Shown here one piece after another: positions 55,770 through 64,000 of a DNA stretch of 64,000 nucleotides. Numbering within the stretch: the first letter of the stretch is position 1; each line of letters starts with the position of its first letter. This DNA comes from Sepioteuthis lessoniana (lineage: Eukaryota; Mollusca; Cephalopoda; Myopsida; Loliginidae), in assembly GCA_963585895.1 (NCBI GenBank), contig OY757911.1, positions 57,433,361 to 57,497,360 of the forward strand, given 5' to 3'. Below the pieces are notes generated by a model. The model did no database searches. It was not told where the DNA came from and saw only the letters and a list, made by a program, of their open reading frames with translations. Position numbers and translations under genes: made by a program.

Positions 55770-57170
55770 ACAGAAAAATTAAGAAACTAAACGAGGTCAA
55801 ATCCAGCATTATACTCACGTGCATAAGAAAACATGGCCACCAAATGTATAACAGCTTGATATTTTCGTCAGTGAATGGTGAAATGAATAACGACGTAATT
55901 ATAACAAGATTCCTCGTAAAAACTTATCACTTGCGCGGTATAAATTTCTCACTTCTCGACAAGAGGACGCAAAAACATTGGACGTCTTTCTGAACAAGCT
56001 AATTCACGAATGTGAATTAAAAGGACTGAGAGACAGCCTCATCAAGGACATGATAATTATCGAAACAAACGATCTCTGTCTTCAAGTATAACGCCCATCA
56101 GAAACGGATTTAACGCTAGAAATGGTAATAAATGTTGGACAAACTGCCGAGGAAACAAAACTGCTACAATAGGAACCCAAAGATGTAAATTTGGAAAAAG
56201 TGAACAACATCAGCCACCGTTCGACGAGGAAAGATCTGAAGAAACTCTTTCTCACAAAGGGAAGAACTTTCATCTTCAAAAGAGAAAAAATAACAGCATG
56301 CAAATTCTATTCAGACTAGCACTTTCGAGGCAATTTTCCTGCATGCAACCAAATCAGCAACATCTGCAAAAAACACTTCCACTTTGTAAAATTGTAACCC
56401 TCAAACAAACACGTTCAGGGAATCATGTAGGATGACTTTGACCAACTAGTATCAGAGGAGGAACTAACTCATGTCAGCAGCATCACAACCAAAACAACTC
56501 ACAAACGAAAAACTTTGAGGTATACTCAAAGTTAGACGATTGGCAATAAATAGATCAAGATTTAAAATTATTTCAGGTAGTCAAGTAAACATCATTTTAA
56601 GGAAGGATTACCATTAATTGAAAAATAAACCTGGATTAAAACCTTATTGCACGAGGTTAACAGCCTACAGCGGCACCTCTATCCCAGTACTAGGACAATG
56701 AGGAGTACAAATTCCAGAAAAAAATATATGATGTCCCAAAAATGGTAGCACACACTGATGCCTCTCCAATACATAGACTAAAAATATCTTCTGACAAGCA
56801 CCTCACACAAATAGTTCTCAAAAGAAGAACCTGAGGTCTTCTCAACATTTAAATACTTTTTAGAAGAAATAGGGACATTACCAGGGTATCTCCACATCAC
56901 AATGACCCAAAGGTAACACCCATTATAAACCCACAACACAAAGTACCATTTGCCCTCAAAAAGAAAATAAAGCAGGAGCTACAACGTATGACGAAGTTCG
57001 ACATAATTTTTTATATGGATGAAAAGACTGGGTTTCCTCTCTAATAATGGTAGAAAAACCAAATGGCACCCTATGAGTTTGTTTAGATCCTCAAAATCTA
57101 AACAAGGCAATTAAGAGGGAACACAACCGCCTAACAACTGTAATTGACATATTTCAGGAAATGGCTGGAT
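55770..57170 (+). mobile_element. Decayed Ty3/gypsy retrotransposon internal region (gag-pol relic)
   Basis: Stops and frameshifts throughout. Order: a gag segment with LRDSLIKDMIIIETND and ETDLTLEMVINVGQTAEETK (about 56025-56170), a degenerate CCHC knuckle CKFYSD...CNQISNICKKHFHF (about 56300-56390), a protease-to-RT linker and RT start. The linker reads VNIILRKDYH...KNKPGLKPYCTRLTAYSGTS (about 56585-56690). KPNGTL-VCLDPQNLNKAIKRE (57056-57130) is the RT fingers signature of Ty3/gypsy. The rest of pol is not visible, and the sequence is unassigned from 57170 to the transposon at 57492. The solo LTRs in the window could belong to a related element, but nothing links them directly. Confidence 0.75.
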
Positions 57171-57956
57171 TATAACAGTAAGGTACATTTGTCCAGATTC
57201 GCTAGTCGTGAAATTTCATGAAGGCAATATATCGAAGACTTGGTTTAATAAGTCCTTAAAGAGCAACCTACAGCTAACTCATATCAATTCAGTTACAAAG
57301 TATGTCGGCTTTCAGAAACTGAAGAAGTCATAGAAGGGTGCAGGTTGATAATTTCACCAGGAAAAATAGCATATTAATTTGTTAGACATGCAATAGGGTT
57401 TGCAAGAATATCCTTTGCCTGAGGAGTCAAAAGCGTTTCCAAGGGTTCTTTTACGGAAAGGAAGAGACGACTTTCTTCAGCAAACAAATAACACTGGTTT
57501 ACAAAGAAAGTGAGGCAAGCAGATAAATACCAATTTTTACCTAATTTGAGGGTGCTGAATTGAAATTTGAAATCCGTTTTTACTCATCACCTCTAGTTTT
57601 TTTTAGATATGCATAGTGTGTATTTTGTACATATACGGTACATAAAGGCGTATATGAATTCAGGTTTAATTATAATATTGTGAGACTTGTGGCTTTTTTT
57701 AGTTATTATGCACTAAATGTAAGTGATAGCATTACATTATATATATATATATATAGTTATATGTCAAGACGGATTTTGACAGTTAAGGCAGCCGGCCTCA
57801 ATCCACACTCTGGCAGTCATTGGAAGAGGTTGTCTGGCAGGTGGCGCAGGAGGTTGGTGTCCATCAACTATCGTGTTACACATCTTTTGGGTTTACTAAA
57901 TATTAGTATTACATTTTCAAATGCACATTTAGTTTTACTTTGTTATATTTTCAGAT

Positions 57957-59673
57957 CCTCCAATAGCTTCAAGCACATCAAAATGTCGAGGATGCCTCAA
58001 CAAGGCCAATTCTTTCTGCTACAGGTGTGGGGACTTCACAACAGTTGCACAGCGTCGAACCATCACTTTCCTCCTCAGAACCGCCTACTTTCACAATTTT
58101 GACTGTAAAATTGGTGATCAGGACAAGTCTTGGGCTCCACGCATTTGTTGCAAACCCTTCTACAATGGACTAACTGCATGGTTTAATGGCAAGAAAGCGG
58201 CTTTCAACTTTGCAGTCCCGATGGTTTGGAGAGAGCCGCTAAATCACGCAGATGATTGTTGGTTTTGTTTAACTAATATAACTGGTTTCAATGCATCTTC
58301 TTGGAAAAGGATCAAATATCCCAAACTTCGATCTCCTATGAGACCCGATCCCCATTCAGTTGATCTTCCTGTATCCACACCTCCAGTAAAAAAATATCTT
58401 CTTTCAGCATCAGACGAAGAAATGCCTTCAAGGGAGGATTCTGCCGAGATAATATCTTTGGAATATATTGAGTCTACATATTCTGGAACAAGTGGCAATG
58501 AGCCACACTGGGTCACGCAAGAAGACCTGAATGATCTTGCTCGTGATTTGTATCTGTCAAAACAGCAGTCAGAGCTCTTGGCTTCTCGGCTTAAACCGTG
58601 GAACTTAGGCCAGGAAGATGTAAGGATCACCAGTTTCAGTTATCGGAACAAAGACCTGGCTTCCTTTTTCGACATAGAAAACAAGTTGTGCTACTGCACA
58701 AATATACCTAGCTTGTTTACGTCCCTTGGTTTGCCACATAATCCTTTAGACTGGCGTCTTTTCATAGACTCTTCCAAGCGATGTCTCAAAGATGTTCTTC
58801 TGCACAACGGGAATAAATATCCCAGCATTCCCATTGCAAACTCTGTCCATCTAAAGGAGTCCTGTGACAATATGGAGCTTCTTTTAGAAGCTATTTAGTA
58901 CAGAGAGTACCAATGTAGTCTGTGTGGGGACCTCAAGGTCATTAGTCGTCTTATGGGTATGCTAGCGGGCTTCACAATGTACTGTTGTTTTTTCTCTCTC
59001 TCTCTGGGATAGTCGAGCTGTATCCCAGCATTACAAGCAGCAAGACTGGCGGTCTAGAAGCACGATTGTTCCTAGTGAACACAGCCTCAAGGAGAATCCT
59101 CTGGTGGGCATGAATAAGGTGCTTCTTCCTCCTCTTCACATCAACCTTGGTTTGATGAAGAATTTCGTGAAGGCGTTGCACAAAAATGGTGCTGCTTTCT
59201 AACACTTGTCTACTGTATTCCCAGGTCTTAGTGCTGCTAAGCTCAAAGAGAGCATCTTTCTCGGACCTGAGGTCCGAGAAATGCTGAAGGATACTGATTT
59301 CATGGAGCTTCATAACTTAAAGGAACAGAGAGCATGGGAAGCATTCAAGTCAGTCTGTAGTGGCTTCCTTGGTAACACACGCGTACCAGATTATCAAGCC
59401 TGTATTGAGAAGTTGCTAAAGTCTTACGGGTATATGGGGTGCCGAATGTCACTCAAGATTCATTTTCTCCATTCCCACCTTAAGTTCTTCCCGCCAAACC
59501 TTGGAGCAGTGAGTGATGAGCATGGAGAAATATTCCACCAAGACATTACGAAGATGGAGAGCAACTATCAAGGCAAATGGAACCCTGGCATGATGGGAGA
59601 TTTTTGCTGGATGCTCTTGCGTGATATCCCGGAGGCAAAATACACCAGATCTTCTAAGAAAACACACTTTTGA
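57957..59673 (+). pseudogene. Transposase-like gene of the CACTGG transposon, copy 2 (broken)
   Basis: A likely splice acceptor, TTGTTATATTTTCAG (ending 57954), opens a 313-codon frame to a TAG at 58896. It holds CRGCLNKANSFCYRCGDF (two CxxC pairs, zinc-binding look), CKIGDQDKSWAPRICC, FNGKKAAFNFAVPMVWRE, CWFCLTNITGF, an acidic serine-rich part, WRLFIDSSKRCLKDVLLHNG and SIPIANSVHLKESCDNMELL. After the TAG come CGDLKVISRLMGMLAG and a frameshifted CTCTCT run (about 58991-59006, with five more bases than the coding family should have). The end, PPLHINLGLMKNFVKAL through GEIFHQDI and FCWMLLRDIPEAKYTR, is in a different frame, with one further stop at about 59201. It is an uncharacterised invertebrate family, here a probable transposase. 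Confidence 0.78.
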
Positions 59674-59888
59674 CTGTCTGTGGTACAATGAATTGTGTAA
59701 TTGTGTCATCCAAGTATATTGATTCAATCAGTGTTCTTTATCTATTTTATATTTTATAAGCTGCTGCAACCCTTCAGATATGCACATATATTCTCCGTTT
59801 ATACTAAAATGAGACTATTTAAAAGACAGAAAACTAGAGGTGATATAGCAAAACTATTTGAATTCAGCACACCCAAATTAACAAAAAA

Positions 59889-60594
59889 TGTTATATTTTG
59901 ACCTTCGACTCGGCCCAAAAATGCTATTCCGAGATGATACACCGGAAGGAAGTGATACATTCCAATGGCCAGTAATCGAAAGAGATCGTATGGGCGGATT
60001 AAGGCTTATGATATGGGACAAGGTGAAGGTCCCATTGTGCCACTACAGTGATGCACCGGAAGAGAGTAACCTCTGAACTGCATGACAGTTATTTCCGCTT
60101 GATGACGATTAAACATCCGATTTCAAAGATCCAGTAGGCGATCGTGTGGGCGTTGAATTATTATTTAACTCAGTTGAGTTTGGGGTGCCAAAGCAGTTAC
60201 CAGCAGAATTCCAGACAGCTAGAGACCAGATGTGGTAGGGAAAACCACACCCGACCGAGGGGGCCCTCGGAAAGCCCCGATGGAGTAGACCCCAACATCA
60301 GAAGAACAAGAAAGACACAACGTGACGGTCATAACAGTGGGGTCAAAATATGATTTTTATGTTCGGTCTCCAGCACCCTCTCATATGCTAACCCTTGAAC
60401 AACCCTTTCGAACCCTTGCAATAAACTGAGAGGTGAATATTTTTCTAAAAAAGTCTTCTTGCGTCTTCCTTCCTGCGTCTTTATCATGCGTCGTTTATTC
60501 ATGCGTCTGTCTTTGTCGTTGTGTCGTTGTGAATTATTCTACATATATATGTGCACGTATGTAGATGTGAATCTACATATGTGAGTATATAACA
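59889..60594 (+). mobile_element. Solo LTR (gypsy-type) inside the transposon's right TIR
   Basis: It begins TGTTATATTTTGACC and ends GAGTATATAACA, with inverted TGTTAT/ATAACA ends. The flanks are A runs: TIR sequence AAC plus six A on the left, and AAAA then CACC on the right. Copy 1 of the transposon has the uninterrupted AACAAAAGACACC, so a 4-bp AAAA duplication fits exactly. It contains GCAATAAACTGAGAGGTG (poly(A) signal), CGGAAGGAAGTGATACATTC and GAAAGACACAACGTGACGG, shared with the LTR at 31885. Confidence 0.9.
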
Positions 60595-60964
60595 AAAACA
60601 CCTATCCCCATTCTTGCCTCAGACCATTTTTTTAAACCAGTGTAATTATCACTATATATATATATATAAGATATTGTTCAATCCAATAAATATGGAGTAG
60701 GGAATAATTCCAATCAGGACGAATAAAATATTCAAAAATAGAATATTAAATTTGAACAATCATGGCAAAGACCTCAATGTAAATGATATGCAGAGTAAAT
60801 TAGTTTGTTTTTTTTTCTGTCTGATTGTAAATGTGAAAAAATTATTTTAATTGTATTTCTTGTTGGATCTGAAGAACTCCTGTTGATTTTTTAGAGCATT
60901 GATTTATACCAATGCTCTTAACAAGATGGAAATAAATTTGCTATCTTAATATGACCGATTGTTA

Positions 60965-61200
60965 GTTTGAGCACTCTGGTATCCGGTAAGGCAAAAATGT
61001 AAACAAACGAAAGCTACTAAATAATGCCTTATAATTCCAGAGCTGACGAAGTTCGCTTGATGGCTGAGCGGTATGATTCTAAGCCTACCGTAAAGTTGGC
61101 AAGGTTTCGATCCCAGTTTCAAGCGTCCTAGGTGTTTAGTTACACTGACGAATTGTGGTACAACGGAGCAGTCTGTCTTTGGATGACTATGTCTGTGTGT
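60965..61200 (+). mobile_element. tRNA-derived SINE, family S5
   Basis: It follows the 54620 copy in order: GAGCACTCTGGTATCCGGTA, GTTCGCTTGATGGCTGAGCG (box A-like), AGGTTTCGATCCCAGTTTC (box B-like), AAGCGTCCTAGGTGTTTAG and GCAGTCTGTCTTTGGATGAC. Confidence 0.75.
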
Positions 61201-61204
61201 ATAA

Positions 61205-61972
61205 AAATATAAAGTCTTTTTCTGATACAGTTTTTGTGGGATATTTTATTATAATTGTTAATCTTAGTTCAAACAAATATCAGTTTTATAGTATATGAGT
61301 ATATTACAATAATTACTATTTAATTTTTCATCATTTCGTTTTTAAATGAAACGTATCCAAATATGTAAAATGACCAAATGGCTTCCACGAATACAGATAC
61401 TATATTCTCCCAATTTTGGCAGAGACAATTCGATTTTACTGAAGCTGTACATTTTTATACGCCCTGGTTATTGATAGAAGTCTTTGTATATACACAAATA
61501 AGCTGATTTTTTTTCCCCAGATACTACGTTTGCATATTGATAAATCTGAAAGTAACGGTACTTCATGAAGATATAGAAATTTAAAATAATGACACTATTT
61601 TCTTCACATATAATATATGTTCCCGTAATGGTAATACCGACCTAAACCTATTGAGTAACGTCAAACTTTTTTCGAAGATAAAGAATAAGATAAGAAACTC
61701 TATTTTGTCAAAAGGTTGAAGAAGAAAAAAATTTAATCTTTCTTGATAAACATTGTAAAGAATGAACAGCTTTTGGGAGATTCTGCTCTTAAACAATCCA
61801 TTCTTTATTAAAATCATTCTTTTTCCCTATAGTAAAAGATAGCAGTTTCGGTCCTAAATTGAATTGGAACGACTTCGAGCAACCTGGGAGGCCAGCGTTA
61901 TTGATCCTTTATTCATACTTAAATCAAGTCATCTTAAAAAACAAAATCAAATCTCCCCGAGTTCGCTCGAGC

Positions 61973-62006
<34 letters not shown>

Positions 62007-62149
62007 TAGCATGCGCACATATGCTTATAAAAGCTCAAACACACAAATGTCCTTATATACAAACACAAACTCAATCGAACACACATGCATAGTGTACGTA
62101 CACACCCACAGACACCAGTGTACATTTTTGCGGATTAGCTTGGTTCCTT
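61205..62149. other. No gene; (CA)n-rich stretch at 61970-62060
   Basis: AT-rich unassigned DNA followed by CA repeats. The frames there are simple-sequence artefacts. Confidence 0.55.
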
Positions 62150-62385
62150 TTTTAAAGGCATATCAACTTTCTCGGGTTATCTAATGCCAAAGCAATCTTT
62201 GTTGTAGTAGTTATATTTAACGCATAGCTGGCAGTATAACCGGATTCACACCTTTTCAGAGGTTATAAGTACGAAAATACACACACGCACATGCGTACAC
62301 AATAGTGCGACTGGAGTTTGAACTAACCCCGATTTTACGCTATTGCATCTTAGCCACTACATTACGTCGACTACCCCTCCTGTAA
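62150..62385 (-). mobile_element. SINE, family S2
   Basis: The minus strand starts GTCGACGTAATGTAGTGGCT, with AAGATGC completing a box A-like, then GTTAGTTCAAACTCCAGTCG (box B-like). Next are ACCTCTGAAAAGGTGTGAAT and TTTGGCATTAGATAACCCGA, then AAGTTGATATGCCTTTAAA. An ACACACGCACATGCGTACAC stretch interrupts the body, and a closely similar stretch occurs at about 63205-63226. Confidence 0.7.
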
Positions 62386-62930
62386 ATACATCTGCATAAT
62401 GATATGATAAAATAAGTTAACAAAAATACATCGCTCGTCTGGACTTTTTTCGTCTGTTTGTTTGATTTTGGTCTTTTTTTTTGTTTCTAGGGGGGTTGTG
62501 GTTGCCTTTTTTTCACTATTTAAAAGGTATAAATTTTACTTTGTTCAGCGAAAAGGAAGATGCACGATCCTACTTTTGTAGCGTGCTATTTCCGTTTGCA
62601 TCGACATGCTTATACTTGAACGAAAAATCAATAACAGATATTTATGTAACTTAGGAATTTTTTTTTAGAAAAGCTTCAAATATCGATTCCAGTAAACAGA
62701 TAAGGTGAAACATTTGCCCAAGGTCTGAACGACCGACCTTGGATTTTTCTCGACCGGAATATATCTATTCATAATATGTGGATATTTTCGTCGCCGATTG
62801 GGCGAAATAAGAATTCCTTTTGGCCAAGTTAATCGCGGCTAGCATTCTTAATATATATGATCAAGTTGAAATCTTTTTATGATTATTCAGTCCGACTAAG
62901 ATTCTACTGATCAATATATATGTATATGGG
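62386..62930. other. No recognisable gene or repeat
   Basis: Unassigned AT-rich sequence. Confidence 0.5.
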
Positions 62931-63137
<207 letters not shown>

Positions 63138-64000
63138 CTTTTACATCAGAATGTTTTTTTTTTCATTAATGTTTATATCAATGCTCATATGGACATCCAC
63201 AAATACACACACGCACATGCGTACACAAACAGACATAACCAGGTGTAATATTGACATTTTTTTATGTAAACGATACAAATGAGACTCTTGTGCGTAATAA
63301 CGGAAATGCCATAAGTCTAAAGAATAATTTTTCTATGAATCTTAAATATGAGCAGAATAGTTTGATGATGCATCCTATATTAAAAATATATATTCCCATC
63401 CAATTATTTTCCAAAAACGAATAACTAACAATGCAAATATTCATATCCACAGATAAATACTTGGGTTTCAGTAGCTAAAGAAATATACAGCCGAAACACT
63501 CTCAGCAAATGGTTCTGGAAAACGAATATATATGCTTTTAGAAAGCCAATAACCAGTAAAGAAATGAGTTGATAAAGTTCAACATCTTGTCCGGTCGGTA
63601 AGATGTAACAAGATAAGTTTTATCAAATACCCTTGACTAAAAACAGCAGTTAACGAGAACTTGCCGTTGTCATTAGGCTCAATCGTTCATGTAAATTTGA
63701 GGGGAACTTGCCGGATTATACGGTATACGAATGGCCGAAGAAGGATTCTATATTCTGTTAATCCCAATAAAAGAAGTTGAGAATTTCGATTATTCTTCTT
63801 TGTAGAAACTGCGACCCGAAGAGAGCAAATGAAGTGTGGACCAAGAACGATTGAACCATTTTAAGATACGAGAATATATAGAACCTACAAGAATGAATTG
63901 CGTCCGTTATCCATTTACATAGACTTCTTTAGGTTAAGAAATTGAGGGAATGAAACAACTCAGATTCTAATACATAAGTCGCTTCAAGGCTACTTACATT
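63138..64000. other. No recognisable gene or repeat
   Basis: Unassigned AT-rich sequence to the end of the window. Confidence 0.5.

Larger units (their letters stand above)
57492..60642 (+). mobile_element. DNA transposon with CACTGG termini and TAA target duplication, copy 2
   Basis: It begins CACTGGTTTACAAAG and ends TTTAAACCAGTG, with TAA on both sides (57489-57491, 60643-60645). The left TIR repeats copy 1 (TGAGGCAAGCAG at 57511, TACCTAATTTGAGGGTGCTG, CATCACCTCTAGTTTTTT). The right TIR carries ACTAGAGGTGATATAGCAAA, AAATTAACAAAA, then a 706-bp solo LTR, then CACCTATCCCCATTCTTGCC and the terminus. Without the LTR the element is about 2.44 kb, longer than copy 1 because it retains the first part of the coding exon. 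Confidence 0.82.

Overview
The window looks like intergenic or intronic DNA from an animal genome that is rich in transposons. I infer a mollusc, most likely a cephalopod such as an octopus. The grounds are AT-rich DNA, many (TA)n/(TG)n/(TAA)n microsatellites, abundant tRNA-derived SINEs, and old LINE copies with microsatellite 3' tails. No comparison could be run, so the host is an inference. I found no host protein gene that I would call with confidence. Two short ORFs (25.4 kb and 40.2 kb) are listed as weak exon candidates. Nothing prokaryotic (operon, CRISPR, phage) is present.

Layout. 0-2 kb: microsatellites and unannotated DNA. 2.0-5.3 kb: a near full-length but dead LINE on the minus strand (AP-endonuclease plus reverse transcriptase) with an (ATG)n tail. 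5.9-9 kb: LINE 3' fragments flank a 2.1-kb DNA transposon with CACTGG termini and a TTA target duplication. 10-11 kb: SINEs and a LINE relic. 12.3-21.2 kb: a very long degenerate minisatellite of about 33/66-bp units, punctuated by SINEs and one solo LTR. 22.9-24.0 kb: a 5'-truncated copy of the first LINE that keeps an intact 376-codon reverse-transcriptase frame. 24.7-41.4 kb: SINEs, LINE fragments, an LTR-like repeat split by a solo LTR at 31.9 kb (an uninterrupted copy lies at 40.8-41.4 kb), and long stretches without recognisable features. 42.4-52.8 kb: a head-to-tail cluster of at least six degraded copies of a second LINE type, which carries a C-terminal restriction-like endonuclease and a (TAA)n tail. 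52.9-57.2 kb: SINEs, another LINE tail fragment and a decayed Ty3/gypsy gag-pol. 57.5-60.6 kb: a second copy of the CACTGG transposon, with a 706-bp solo LTR inside its right inverted repeat. 60.9-64 kb: SINEs, microsatellites and featureless DNA.

How the parts relate. The window is best read as a record of successive insertions. Several events can be ordered by target-site duplications and by empty-site paralogues inside the window: solo LTRs into a transposon TIR, into an LTR-like repeat and into the minisatellite, and SINEs into LINEs. The most unusual items are: a two-copy DNA transposon family whose transposase relics share one frameshift; a SINE-like family with a variable-number internal repeat; a hairpin-forming 3' tail shared by two different SINE families; the tandem LINE cluster; and the 8.9-kb minisatellite.
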